Origin: Drosophila pseudoobscura
Lineage: Eukaryota > Arthropoda > Insecta > Diptera > Drosophilidae
Reading direction: 5' to 3'
Length of the DNA stretch: 64,000 nt
Assembly (NCBI RefSeq): GCF_009870125.1
Contig: NC_046679.1
Location: 25,482,001-25,546,000 of the forward strand
Every line of letters starts with the position of its first letter. Positions within the stretch are counted from its first letter, which is position 1. Below the pieces are notes generated by a model. That model worked only from the letters and a program-made list of their open reading frames with translations, did no database searches and had not been told where the DNA came from. Below, piece by piece: positions 22,311 to 35,381 of the stretch. A program made the position numbers and the translations under genes.

Positions 22311-25300
22311 TTAGTGATTTGTGTAAAAGAAAGTGGTGATAAAGAGCAGCACGCTCATGATCAGCGCCGTATTAATGTTATGGCCATGGCGCGTGTTTGC
22401 GGCATTGCGCGTGGTCTTGCCCATTTGGAAGCGCAACGTGGGACTGGACATCCGACCGTCGCCTCCGTTGCTGAAGGCCAGCACACGCATGTTGTAACTC
22501 TTGCCAGGCGTGAGGGTATTGATGTACGACTCTAGCTTTTGTCCCACTTTCACGATCGTGTTGTTGGCAGTAATCATGTTCTGATCCGTTTCCCAAATGC
22601 GAACCTAAGAAGAGTAGCGTGTTAATACTTAATCCAATATCACGGACTAGCTCCCCTACCTTGTAGCCTTCAATCGGCTCTTCGTCCTGCGAGGGTGATA
22701 CGTATCGCCATACAACTCGAACGGTGGATGGATTTATTCCATAAACATGCACCGAAGATGGCGGCTTCTGTGGCGCCTTGCGATATGTGCGTTCTGGAAT
22801 GTATTCAAACAAAAGCCACAATTAAATAATGAAATCTCTTTCTTGTTCTCGCCTGAGACAACCTTCGAATCGTTCGCTCTCGGGTCCCTCTCCTGCTGCA
22901 TTGTAAGCCATCACTTTGACAAAGTAATAGGTGTCTGGTTGCAGACCGACTATCAGCGCCCAATTTCTTGTTGTCCGTGAGAGGTAGTACACGGAATCTT
23001 CCTCTTGGTGTGTTGTCTTCCAGTACTTCAACTAAAAATGCATAAAGCTATAATAAATAGTTCAGGCTAGAATCCATTCAGATTCTTACCCGATGACCAA
23101 TCAGCTTGCCGCGGATATTCTCGCGAGACATGTCAATGGGTGACCAAGTGACGTTGAAGCAGGTCGAATTGAAAGGCATAGCGAACGGTTTCTGTGGAGC
23201 CACCTGGGGCATATCCTCTGCAGAATGAATAATAGCGACCTCACTTTCTGGCCCCTTGCCAATGCTGTTTATGGCCTGCACCTTGACTTCGTATTCGGTG
23301 TAGTAGTTGTTGAGCGGAATGTTGACCACGGCCACGCCCATGTTTTGTTTCGTTATCTCGTCGGTTGCCCACTCTAGGGCGCCCTTTAATTTCCAAAATA
23401 CCTTGTAGCGTATGCCGTGGCTGTGCTGCTCCTCCGGCAACAGGGGATCCCAGGTGATGGTCAGATCGCCGATCTTGCCACCGCCGCCTCCCACTTTCCT
23501 TGGCGCTATGTAGGGCTTGTCCTCATACGTGCTGTAGATGGGCGAGGGAGCTGAGGGCGTTCCTATGCCCAGGTCGTTCACTGCAGTAACACTGAACTCG
23601 TAGGCCGACCAGGGAGTCAGGTTTACCACCTCGGCCTGCTGCCGCGATGTGTAGCGATCGACTTCACGGGCCTGCACATGCGTCGACACATTTACCCAGG
23701 TACGGTTCCAATTGGTCCGACCCAGGATGTTGTAGTAGCGGATGGCCCGACCATTGTTCGCTCCATCCACCCACTCGATGATCGCCTTCGTCTTGCTAAT
23801 CTGAATAACCTGAACGCCGCCTGGGGCGCCGGGTGCCCCCTCTATCACCACGCTGGTCTTGCTGATGATTTCATTGACGGCCGACTTGACGACACACTCA
23901 TAGTCGCCTGCATCCCGCATGGTGGTGTTGTGCACCGTCAGCCTGTTCCAGTTGACAATCTGCGGATAATGCGGATGATATTAGATCGGTTTCAATACAG
24001 AGCAGTCAATATCAGTTCAGTCTTACAATGCGCTCAGTGCCGTCGTGGTTGTTCTTTAGAATCTCCCCATTGTGCTTCCAGACATAGGCAATGTCCAACA
24101 GCTCATCATAGGCGGCCTCGCAGTGAAGGTAGATCAGATCGTGTTCCTTGGAGACGATGCGCTGGGGTGGTGTTTGGATGAAGCGTATTTCCTCTGTAAA
24201 TAGAAAATAGTTTTGCTTTCAACAGTTGCGCCACAGTTAGAGGCACAGTTTTATCTTACGAAGCACAATGACGCGAGCATGGGACTCGTCTGTACCGGCC
24301 TGGTTTGAGGCACTGCAGGTGTACATGCCCTCATCGTCGCGGGAGGTGGGCGATATGATCAATGTGCCGCTGGGCAAGATGCGACGATGTCCACCCGAGC
24401 CCAGGAGTTGACCGTCTTTTTTCCACTGGAACTTTGGTCGCGGAGCTGCTTCGGGGTCGCAGACGATCGTTGTGTTGCCGTTATAAACGGCATAGATCTC
24501 GGACTCGAGTGGGTGCTTTTTGAAGGATGGCTTCATGGAGAGCACTCGCAACTGGGCCGAGGAGAATGAGGTCTTCAGCTGGTTCTGGGCTCCACACTGA
24601 TACATGCCCTCATCCTTCTCCCTCTCCAGAAATTTGATGGTCAACACATTATCCTGGATCACATACCGATCCCGATTAATGGTCAGCGGGTCGAGGCGCT
24701 CGGCGTTTTTGTACCACGTGTAGTTGGCGTCGGGAATGGAAAACGCCTCGCAGATAAAGGTCACATCGCTGTTGTAGTCCTTGATCATATCTTTAAGGGG
24801 GATCGTAAACTCGGGTCGCATCTGGATGTTTATGTAGATGCTCTTCTCCAGTGTCTTGCGCGGATTGCTAATGGTACAGCTGTACTCGCCGTTGTCGTTG
24901 GTTGTCGCGTTCTGAATGATCAGAACGCGCCCGTAGTTGGCCGTGTAGGCATTGCGCTGCAATGGCAAGCCCTTGCGCGTCCAATTGTACGAGGGAATGG
25001 GATAGCCGAAGGCCATGCACTCCAGGCGTATTTCACTACCGGCCACTGGTGCCTCCGGGAAGACCTTTGGGAAGGTGTTGGCAAATATCAGAGCCTGGTA
25101 GTTGCTGTTGGGCGTGACGCGCAGGGCGAAGAAGGGCCCATTGCGACCCGTGTCCGATACCAGAGTCTGCACCGTGCACGAATAGTTGGCCCTGTCCACA
25201 GTCTCGATGAATGAGAAGTAGAGGGCTCCATCACGGGAGACAAACACCCGCTGGTCCTCCTCCACAAAGTTCGGGAAATAGTCACGGGCCCAGTAGTAGC

Positions 25301-26928
25301 GAACGTCTGGGTAGTGCTGTGGCGGGTCGCAGAATATAGACTTTCCCCAGTTCATCTCGCTGGTCTCCGCCGAACGCTTCAGATTAAACTCCATGATGAA
25401 CCCAAAGTTCAAGTGCGCACTCTCCGACCGGATGCGGCCGAACTTGTTCTCCGCCACGCAGTGGTACGCTCCCTGGTCGAGGGCCTGCTTAGGCGCGTAT
25501 ATGATCAGATTGCCACCCGATATCGTATAGCGATCCTGAGCCAAGGGGTCAATCTTCTGGTACTCCAACGTATCATTCACATACACTTCACGGTACCAGT
25601 AGTACGACGGAGTGGGGAAGCCGCCGGCCAGGCAGCTCAGTGTCACATCGTTGATCAGACGATTCTTGTTAACGTCAAAGGTGGTGTCATTCGGCTGCTT
25701 GACAAAGTACGGTCCGCGCGGTATGCGCTCTATGTCCCTTATGTCCAGACCATAGTGATATGGACGCTTGTCGTCCAGCTTGATATTGACATTGTCCGGA
25801 CTGTACAGCACCCGGGACTCGCAGATGAACAGATTCAATTCGATCTCGTAGGCCGGCATAAACATCCACCGATCCCGCTTCTTTGAATAGGCATAGACGA
25901 CGCGGTCACGCACATAGCCGTTGTCTCCAAAAGGCTGGTTGGGGCCTGTGGGTAATTCGTAATTGCAATTCGTAGGTAAGAGACATTTACTACATGTTTA
26001 AGTGACTTGTTTACTCACCGATGAAGCCACGCAGATTGTTCTGATTTCGTTGGTTAACATTGCCAGGAACTGCATTGTAAAACTGATTGGGATTGTTTAG
26101 ATTCCGATTCCGGCTGATGAGGTCGTTCTGCACCAGAAATCTGTTGTCGTGCAGATCCTCGTTCTCCCAGGGCTGCTCTTCGTCAAAGGCAAATGAGTCC
26201 TCGATCTGCACCAGCTGAGTGTTGTCGTCATTGACCCAATTCTGTGGGCCTGTCTGGCGAGCGGAGATGAAGAAGCGATTCTGCCGATGGTTCTGCAATA
26301 TGAGATTCTTGAGTATGAACGCGTGCTTCTCCAGATTGTCCACGTTGAGCAGATCCGCATTGTAGGCCTTGCAAATCTTCTTCGCCTCCGCCCAATTGCG
26401 CTTCGGCGAGCGTATGAAGCGGTAGCACGTTTGCCTAAACGAAACCCAATACTCTGGACAAAAGTTATCTTCGTCGCTGTACATGTCCCGATAGCTGACT
26501 CCGCCTGCACCAATACTGTTTCGATTGAAGGGATCGTATTGGGGACCCAGTCCCCCCAAGCCGCCGCCTAGACTGTTCCCAGGTCCGCCTATGTTGCTGC
26601 CTCCGAGGCCTCCGATGCCTCCGCCTCCGCCCCCGACACCGACGCCCATCTGCCGATTGCCATCGTAGTAAGTGTTGTAGCTGTTTGGGTTCTGCTTGTC
26701 CAGCAAGGGATTGTCGTATTGCGTGGTATCCGGATTCGATTGCTGCCCCGTGTAAAGCGGATTGTAGCGCGGCGAGTAGTCCTTATTGTAGCTGGGCTGA
26801 TATGCCTGGGGCTGCATAGGCGGTCCCTGCTCCTGTTGGCCCTTCGGGAGGTCTCCGGGCAGCTGGGCTGTTGCCAGGAAAAGTAATCGCAGAAACAAGC
26901 TGGCCAAAAGGCCGCCTTTCAGTGGCAT
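22311..26928 (-). CDS. Cont: Contactin (C-type lectin, Ig and FNIII cell-adhesion protein)
   Basis: Seven coding exons: 26928-26019, 25945-24260, 24193-24027, 23960-23100, 23031-22863, 22793-22660 and 22604-22311, all with GT-AG junctions in compatible phase; about 1406 residues. The order is a signal peptide (residues 1-22), a Gly/Asn/Gln-rich linker with a GVGGGGGGIGGLGG run, a C-type lectin domain (about 155-340; CPEYWVSFRQTCYRF to LFICES), six Ig domains (with YxCxxxN cores such as GAYHCVAEN, GEYSCTIS, GMYTCSASN) and four FNIII domains. A C-terminal hydrophobic tail (ALIMSVLLFITTFFY) is expected to direct GPI attachment. Fly Contactin is needed for septate junctions with Neurexin IV and Neuroglian. 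The lectin domain, absent from vertebrate contactins, is normal for insects. Repeat copy D lies about 650 bp upstream and points at it. Confidence 0.96.
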
Positions 26929-27582
26929 ACTGGCTTGGTTTAGATCAAGTCTAATGTGGGAACTACTTCAGGTGTCGTTTCGCTCCAGACTAGTGGCACA
27001 TTTTCGTTCGAGATTCGTCTGAGGCTATAAGCAGAAGAATGCAAAATTAAAATCTTGTTTATTTTCACAGCTATTGCCGTAAACAAACAGCGACGTATAA
27101 ACAAATCCCCGAACATCGGTCCGTCAGTCGTTATTTTTTTCGTTATTAGGAATCCACTACGTGTCTGTGTGTGTGTGTTCGTGTGATAGGTGTGGTCGTA
27201 AGCTTTCGGCTCGTTGAATCAACTTGGAATTACTCTTAATAATCTTTGCGCATATAATACGAGAATTAATTAATTAAACTATTCAAATCCAAGTGAAAAT
27301 ACAAAGCTTGGCTGTAGTGGAGCTATGTCTTTGAAGGAGGTGCTCCGCCCATGATGAGTAAACTAAGCTGCGCTTAGTCAAACATCCAAACCACACCTTA
27401 ATTAAGATTCTTTTCAACAACAATTAACAGCCCCCTTCAGAGCGTTGAAGCGCTATTCATGGGTTTGATCAATGATACTTTAACGCTCTAAGCTGTTTAC
27501 ACCCACCTGTTGAGTATAACTTTATCACTAAACAACCTTAAACTATAATTCAAAATTAAATAAAAACAAAACTGGGCACAGC
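26929..27582 (-). other. Contactin 5' flank and probable noncoding first exon
   Basis: No coding exon is seen. A CTGCTTATAG acceptor-like sequence on the minus strand (about 27027-27036) could bring in an untranslated first exon; this is an inference. A 'tgtgtgtgtgtt' stretch lies near 27165-27180. Confidence 0.4.
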
Positions 27583-28133
27583 AGAAGTGTGACCGCGGAC
27601 TTATTGATAAAATATAGCGTCCGACCCTCAGAAATATACCAAAATATACCGTCTTATTTTAAAAATATACCGTAAATATACAGACGGGCTCAAGTTCTAT
27701 CATAAATATTTCTCAATTTAGATATTCCGTCGAATATTCCCAGCTATATAGAATATTTAGCCATGCCCATAATAACTGGTTTATTCTAAATACTTGACTT
27801 TGATTGTTTTTTCCTCAATTTGGGATCCTCAACAACGGTATGATGTATGATGAAAATCCGAGCTTAGCCCACTTTAGCCCCTCTATTTAAATACTTCAAC
27901 TACTTGAGGTAAATGGCGAAAAAGATTAACGATTATAAATTCTTCTTGTAGATTCATGCCATCTTTCATCTGCACTTAAAAATAACCAACCTAACTTTCA
28001 CCTGAACTGCGCTAAAATGATTGAATTTTTATTATTATGAGTGGAATATTAAAATACCCCTTGGTCTGGCTAGGACTTCCATTCCAGAAAACATAATTTA
28101 TGCGATTGATACATTAATTTTCGGCAAGATTGG
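27583..28133 (-). repeat. Dispersed noncoding repeat, copy D
   Basis: The left end reads AGTGTGACCGCGGACTTATTG, followed by 'accctcagaaatataccaaa' and further AAATATACC units to about 27680, nearly the same as copy A. The body (27680-27790), the tail ('cttagcccactttagcccc', about 27865) and a final block 'gcgattgatacattaatttt' (about 28101) follow. The motif-1 end faces Contactin. It is followed at once by a Tc1-like relic. Confidence 0.7.
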
Positions 28134-28330
28134 CTAAAAGAGCATGTATCCACTTTTGCATTTGTTCCCAAGGGCCTTAGCTTTTATCATATGCCGAATA
28201 AGTATTGGCATGCTCGCGACTAAATTTAGCAGGTGCTGGCAAGGTATCATGGGCCACTCCGACTTCACGCGCTCATAAAGACTCACCCAACTCTTATACG
28301 AATCCCAGCGCCCACATGATATCAGCATAC
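28134..28330 (-). mobile_element. Tc1-like transposase C-terminal relic
   Basis: The minus-strand open frame reads SWVSLYERVKSEWPMIPC, then LLNLVASMPILIRHMIKAKA. It matches the conserved C-terminus of Tc1 transposases (EEWxKIPxExCxKLVESMPRRxQAVIKAKG). Only this part is recognised. It is adjacent to repeat copy D, in the same order and strand as the relic next to copy A. Confidence 0.7.
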
Positions 28331-29037
28331 ACCATCAAGCCTCCCTGGAATTCCGATAGATGGCGCGTCGCCCTCAGCCTTGGGTCACACTATCGCTCAG
28401 GTGGGACTGGAACATTTTTAGTACGGAAGCAAACGTAAGGTCTGGAATTTTAAGTCATTGTTGCTGGTCAGGAGGTATCCGCTACGAGTATGGAAATATC
28501 GTATTTCATTTATTTTATTGCAAATTTTATTTTAACAGTAATTTTCTTTAATTTTAAAAATGTCTGGTAAAAGATAGTATCTTTGGAAACAGTCGAAATA
28601 CAGCTCCAACATTGCGGTTGAGGTGGTTCGGTAACGATAGGCGATAAATTATCTTGAGAGTGTTGGTAAACGAAAAACAGGCCACACTACCATTCACACA
28701 GGGAGACAGATATAGTTTTATTTTTCAATTCAAATTCAACGTGTAACAGAAATTTATTGGCTTTGCTTAAATTTTTTTATACAGACAACATCAATTCTGG
28801 AGTATCATTTTGGTTTTCGCATAAGGTATATTAACAATGTGGAGTAATATTATAAGTAAAACAAGCTACATACATACAGAAGTAAATTTAAACGCCATGC
28901 GAAGAGATGATCCCTTATCTGATCTTTAGGTATATTTGTCAACAAAAAAAACAAAAATGCCTGCTAAATGCACAATGAGTAAATAAATAAAAGTCTTAAC
29001 CAAGATATTGTCTTCTATAAGCTCGTAGTTGGGCGGC
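28331..29037. other. Intergenic, sideroflexin 3' flank
   Basis: No gene is seen. A GGCCACACTACC motif-1-like site occurs at about 28681. The sideroflexin 3' UTR (minus strand) probably occupies the right part. Confidence 0.5.
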
Positions 29038-30427
29038 TTACAAGCCCTTGTTGTACCAGACGGTGTCTAGTTCGGGACGTTTCTTCTCAATATTATCGCG
29101 CACCTCGGGTTCCAAGCTTGCCACCTTGATGGCAGCCCGCTGTTTGAAGAACGCACAGCCCAGTGGTGTGGCAAATATGAGCACGAAACCGCAGAATAGG
29201 GTTTGGATAGGAGCATTAGATTTCGGGTATTTGGCTAGGAAGCCCCTTCTTTCAAGCAAGTTCATGAGCATCGGAGTCAAGGCTTGAAAATAATGAATAT
29301 GTTAGTTTTTGTAAATCCGTACTTCTCATATTTGAGGCTGGGACTGGACTTACTCATTCCTGGCAGGGCCATGCAGATTCGACTCACTATTACCGCCGAT
29401 ATGCCAACACAAGCGGCCTTCTTGGACACGCCCACCTCGGCGTTCTTCTCATCCAGCAATACGACGCCATTGCGAATCTCCCTGAAAGTATTTCGAGTGA
29501 ATTATTATGTCAATTTTTGTCCCAGCTCCACTTACTGCATTCGCATGCAGGGAATGTTTATGCAGTTGGCGGCGGCCACAGCTACGAGAGGCACCATACG
29601 ACCCACCAGTGGATTCATGTTCTTTACGGCCCGATTGAGAGAGAGCGCCGTGGCCAGTGCTCCGCCGGTGGCCAGGCAGTACGAGGTCAATAGTTGCCTG
29701 GGGAGAGAGGCAAACATGCTTAATATGTGGAATCGTACTCACGGCTGATGTACCTACGAGTTGCTGAGGGGCGAAGTACCCGAGCGGTTTGTGTAGTTGA
29801 CAATAGCGTTGAAGGTTTGATTCATCCACTGCCAGAAGACAACGGCGCCCGTGCTTTTGTAAAAAGCCATCATTCCTAAAAAAGCGATACGTACACCATT
29901 ACAACACTATTTTATTAATCAAAGCGCGGAAGCAATTTCTGGAATGGTACAATTGAATCACAAAAGTTGAAGTCCCACTCACCGCCAGTGATCAGCATGT
30001 TCATGGGCATTTGAGCCGACATGCGGCCAATTATGATTTGCTTATCTCCCGTCTCCGGGTGAAAGGCCGAATCATACAGGTACTTTGCTTTCCACACATC
30101 CTCAATCGTTCGGCACTCAGTCACCTCCTTGCCGGCTCTGTACTTCAACACGATCTGGCGGGCCTGCTCCAGCTTCGTGTTGGTGGCCAGCACGTTGAGC
30201 GGATTGGTAACAAGCAAGAAATGCTTTGCCCTGCCCACATAAGTGCTCTGGTCATATTTGGGCTGGTCAATATCAACACGGGGCAGTGGGGTCATTTTCG
30301 AAAAGGCTGCAAATTGGTCCCGCCTATTGAGATTAGTCAAATTTTAATTAAAACGTACTGCACCTCTGATAAGATATTACTCTAGAACTGGGGTTGGATT
30401 TGGGATTGGATTCTGGGGGTCCGCCAT
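29038..30427 (-). CDS. Sfxn1-3: Sideroflexin (Sfxn1-3), mitochondrial amino-acid carrier
   Basis: Exons 30427-30381, 30323-29983, 29875-29758, 29697-29536, 29481-29354 and 29282-29038 join in compatible phase to 346 residues. A start at the internal Met 30295 would give 321, close to human SFXN1 (322). Sideroflexins are multi-pass inner-membrane proteins; SFXN1 carries serine into mitochondria for one-carbon metabolism. Signatures are [102 protein letters not shown] and the terminal NKGL. The small first exon encodes [16 protein letters not shown] and joins in frame through a 57-bp intron. The family core does not need it, so it may be isoform-specific or alternatively 5' UTR. Confidence 0.95.
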
Positions 30428-33400
30428 AATTAAATTATAAATCGTATGAACTCAATCGGAATACTCGGGCAAACCACTCCTTATCAGAGGCGATGCTTGT
30501 GACCCAACGGTTCTGGCCTTATCTCGCTGGTAAACAAGTTTCTGCCGGGGAGCCGTGCGATTCTGTTTTCGAAATACATATACATACACATATACTATAC
30601 GTATATGTGCGCACACCACACACACATCAGCACATGGGTATCTACATCTGTTTCTACATTTGTGTATGCAGCGCTAATATATTGTGATTTTTGAATTTGT
30701 TTGTCAGCTGTCAGCACAGCACAGAATACAATCTATCCGTAAACGTTATATAATTCAACTGGGTCTACGACAACATAATCGACAAATCCAAAAGCCTTAT
30801 CAGTGGGGCCCAGCCCAGCATAGAGAACAGGTTGCAGAATTTACACGCCCGTATGTAGCCGTGTGTGTGCGCGTATAAATTGTATAATCTTTCCACCCGA
30901 CAGCACTTACACACGCACAGAACACTCGAACCGTTGCTGCTACCACTTTGACCGTTGAAAAACGAATGAGACACGACGCCGAAACCCTCCGCCGGCCAGC
31001 TGTCTGTCGTCTGCTTGCTCCAGAAAGCTTTCGTTTGGTTCTTTTGGGGCCTGTGTGTAACGGTTATTTTGGAGCCCACTGTATTTCGGCCTCGCTGACA
31101 TTGAGATTTCTGGAAAAGGGCGAGAGAGCTTTTCTGCGCAGCACTTTAACAGCGGGACTTTTAAGCTGCCCAAGCTTTTGGACAGCCTGCTGATAGCATT
31201 TACTATTCGCCCACCCTCCCCCTTCCATTCCTTGTTCAGATAATTATGATGGAACCGAACGCTTTTGAGCTTTTATACTTTGGACCACAACATAACGTCA
31301 AACATACTATAGACATACAGACTATAATATGTACACATATCTGGTCCAACGAGCAGGTGAGGTGGGTCAGCGGTGGCCGATTAGGCCAACGGTCTAACCT
31401 CCAATTCACCAGCGAATAAGCGGGCATCCCAAAGAAGTTATAGTTTTCCAGGGACAACACAGTTGTCTCCCAATGATGGGCATAATTCCATTTTATTCAT
31501 TTACAGGCCAGACTTAATAGGAAAGGAGCAGGCAGAAATAGGTGCACAGACACTCAGATTGTCACTCATCTCTCTTGATGAATTATAGCATCGTTTCAAC
31601 TAAAACGAACTACTTCATTCTGCTGGAGTTTAAAAAGATACCGCCAGATCCTAGCCCTCTTTGCCGACCGATCAGATACACATATACATAGATATAGATC
31701 CGCACAACATGGTAGCCGAGCTGACCAGAAACATGACAAAGATACTGTACTCTAATGAGAGACATTTAAAAAGTGCCCACCATATGCCCAAGAAGGATTG
31801 CAAGTTTTATAAGGGAATACGGATAGGATAACTGTTGAACATACGTCTGATTAAGGAAAATAGGTGCCCAGAACCAGCGGTATCAAGACGACCCGAAACG
31901 GACCTCCTGTACGTCAGTACCTCATCTCAACGTCCGATTCGGAAATACAGCTCCTTGAGCAATATCCAAAATATTTTCAGCCTTTTTGGCGCTATTCGAA
32001 TCCAATACGGAAAGCAGATATGAATAACCTATTTCGTTATCCTAATTTCGTTGTAAAGGTCAAAGAACATTTCTCTCGTGAAGCGTTTTGTGTATATTTA
32101 TGCATTTATTTCCGGAATTCATTGTTAGACTAAACATAACATCAACAGTTTTGTATATTAGCAATAGTTTATTATGTTGTTTATTGTTTTGTTAGTGTAC
32201 ATCCCACGAATAAGTGTGGGTTTTGCCCTCTGAAGTTTATTTTTAAACGGGCTTCGTACTCGTAATTAAATTTGATAGGTTCAATATAGTTTTCACAAAC
32301 AATTATAGTCGTAATTAACACAAATGTCAGATGTAAATATGTAGGTAATAGGTAATATTGTATTGTGTGGTTTTTGTATAGTATATTTTTTGGTTGTACT
32401 CGTAAATGTGTATCAATTATTGTACATAAATATATATGTATAGTTTGTATGTATGTATGTATGTATGTGGCGTCAGTGTGGCGTGGGTTTTGTCTTAGTG
32501 TTTAACTCTTAAGTAAACATGATCCACATCATTACATAATTTTGCTAAATACTCGTATATAGTACTCCGTTTATAGATTGCAATTTGCATTAGATACAAT
32601 TAAAAGTAACGCGAAATATATAATATTTGATTTGAGTCTGTCAAGGATACATATATGTATGTACTGTACTGTGTGTAGATATCAAATAATCTGAATAGAA
32701 CACTGGTATAAGTAGATACCTTCATAGTGCGTAACGCTCTGTAACGATCTGTTAAATTGTTGATTTCGCCCTAATAATTGAATCGAACTGCTAATTTAAG
32801 TTTGTCATCGAAACAACACTGAAACTATTTGAGTTTACTTCGAGTTTAGGAGCAGTACTGGAATATCATGGAGTACTGGGTGCACGGAGTCAACTGAGAG
32901 TGCTGCATGTCCTGTGGAAGCGTACATATAAGGTATTGCAGTTCGAGATTACTCCCCAATGATTACCATCATTAACTTAATATATAGTATGTACAACGTG
33001 ATCGGAATAACTTCTGGCTTCACTGACTGTCTTTATAGAGTAAGGGAGTCCGGAGGAAGAACATTGTACCTGGGCAATGCCCGTAGTAGCATTTGAGGTG
33101 TGACTATGTTTATAGCAGTTATATGTAATACGACATACACTTATGTCTGTCTTTGTGGGGAGTTTCAGCCGGCGATTGTTCGTACGTTTTATGGTTGTAT
33201 CGTAGTTGTTCCATCTACTGGATTAAGACTACTATCTTTAGCTTATAAGTCGATTCGATTCTGGGAAGTATGGTTCGGCTTCGGCTTCGATAAATCATTG
33301 GATTCAGTTACTTGGGTTCCATTTCGGTTCCTTCATCATATGTATATACTGTATATACTCATATACCTACTAAGCATTTACACCCTTTATCTGTATCTGT

Positions 33401-35381
33401 ATCTTTGTATGTAGCTATATCTTTACTTGTATATGTTGTATATGTATGTATTTTGTAATTGTATGTATAAATATGTGTATGTTTATGAATAGGTAGACAT
33501 ATATGTATGTATGAATGTGTGTTGGTATGTAACTATGTATCTTTTGAGCGCGTCCTTATAGCAGTGCCTTGCTCTTTATGCTATATAGTAGTAGTATTAA
33601 TGTATATCCTCGTATTTGTCTTACACATTGCTTGCAGCTAATTCTGATACTGATTCTGTGTCATGGTCAGATCCATCTGGTTTTGCAAAGCAGCTTTGGG
33701 CAAAGTGTGGTAAATGCAGCTGGATTTGGCCTGGATCTTGGATCTGGATCTCGGTCTCGATCTGGACAGCTGGGAGGAAAGCCAAAGTGCGCCAAAAATA
33801 ATGTACTCAGTAAATATGTAATCAGTATTCCCTAAGCTGGAATGATTCCTCATTTTGTATTTTTACTTTACTCGGATTGCTTGAGTGTGGAAAATAATTG
33901 AATGTTAAATCAATGATTAGCCTGATTTGATTTTCCATCGATCAATTGAACAAGTAATTGCTATGCCTTGAATCCGCATCACCATCAAATGAAACGAAAA
34001 GTAATTTTAAATTCTGAAGATCTATCACTTCCTAGTAAATATTGTTTCGATTTATGCGCAACAATTTGCACCAAAAATTGACTTTAAACGTTCACTGTTC
34101 GTGCTTGAATATATGTGATTTGTATAATGCTTTTTAGTTTATTTATGCTCCCGCGCATACTATTTACATCCGAAAATTGACGCGATTAATTGCCATAAGG
34201 TATTCTTTTCTTTTCTTTTCGTTTCGTTCCCATTCTCTTGCTTGGCCCTTGCTTCCTTATTTCTCTGTTCTTTACTATTCGAACTTTCTTTCGGAATCTA
34301 AACCCAAATGTCTTTGGCCAAACCTAGGACGATTCTCGTGGAATCGAAGGGGCTATATTATTTGAAAATGTATTATTTAAATATAAAAAATATACATACA
34401 TACATGGGTGTTGGTTTTTTCATTCATCTTGTATATGAGAACAAAAATAAAACATCCGAAAACGTAAAAAAATTCGTTGCTCTTGTTCCGCGGCGCAGGG
34501 ATCTGCGCTCCTGGCCTGGATCGACCAGCCCGGAGGCCAATAGTCTCCACGGGCGTTTTCGTGTACATCGACTGCACAAGAAATAACAATGGAGAGATCC
34601 TTAACGAGATACATACACTAAACTATAAAACTAAAACTAAAACTAAACTAAAACTAAGCGTGATCAACTGTTTAACAAAGCGATGCGATACAAAAGTATA
34701 TACATGCAGATACATACTTATACGATAGACATACATGCATACATATGCATAAATATATGTATGTTGTATAATGATCGTATAATTGGTTTGATTTGTGGTG
34801 TGAGAAGTTTGCGTTGTTCTGTTCGACTTGTTCCTTAAAACCGTTTTGCAACAAATTCCTCTGTTCCTCTGTTCATCTGTTGCTTGTTTAATTGCATTTG
34901 TCTCCCTATCTACAGTGCTATTTATCCGGTATGTGTACTTTAATTGTGGCTGCACTCTCGTACATATGTATATGGTTTGTTATTTGCCTAAATATCATTA
35001 AATATTGTATATGTATATGTTAGTAAATATATAATATATATAATCATCTTTTATCTTTTTATCTTTTTGGTTTATCGTTTATCGTTTCCCTCTTCGGTTG
35101 GTGCAATGTAAAAATCCATGTAAAACGCGATTTGAGTATTCAATTTGTCCACTAATTAACATTAAATGTACGAGTCGGTTCCTCTTACAATGACGAACTC
35201 CTGCGGTTGTGGCGGCTGTGGCTGGCGCTTCAGTTTGTTGTTGATGCGACTATGCACGACTCTCCTCTGAATATGAATATGCAAATGCATGGGTCTGTGC
35301 TATGTACTATGTATTGTATGCTTTTTTATGCACTATACTACACGAGTATATGGTACTTGGTGCTGGTATCCTCTTGGTTGC
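30428..35381. other. Gene-free stretch; sideroflexin 5' flank and probable long NCKX 3' UTR
   Basis: There is no coding exon with codon character. About 30428-31200 is the sideroflexin upstream region. About 32150-35380 is very AT-rich, with many TATGTATG-type runs (e.g. 32446-32470, 33360-33530) and a CTAAAA repeat (34618-34655). It may be the long 3' UTR of the NCKX gene, since several TTTATT (reverse-strand AATAAA) signals occur, but its end cannot be fixed by eye. Confidence 0.4.
34618..34655. repeat. Short (aactaa/aactaaa) tandem repeat
   Basis: Five to six imperfect AACTAAA units are read directly in AT-rich DNA; the function is unknown. Confidence 0.8.

Noticed and set aside
33360-33530. 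TATGTATG-rich stretch as a satellite array
   Set aside because: The units are irregular and short, typical of AT-rich intergenic or 3' UTR DNA rather than a true satellite.
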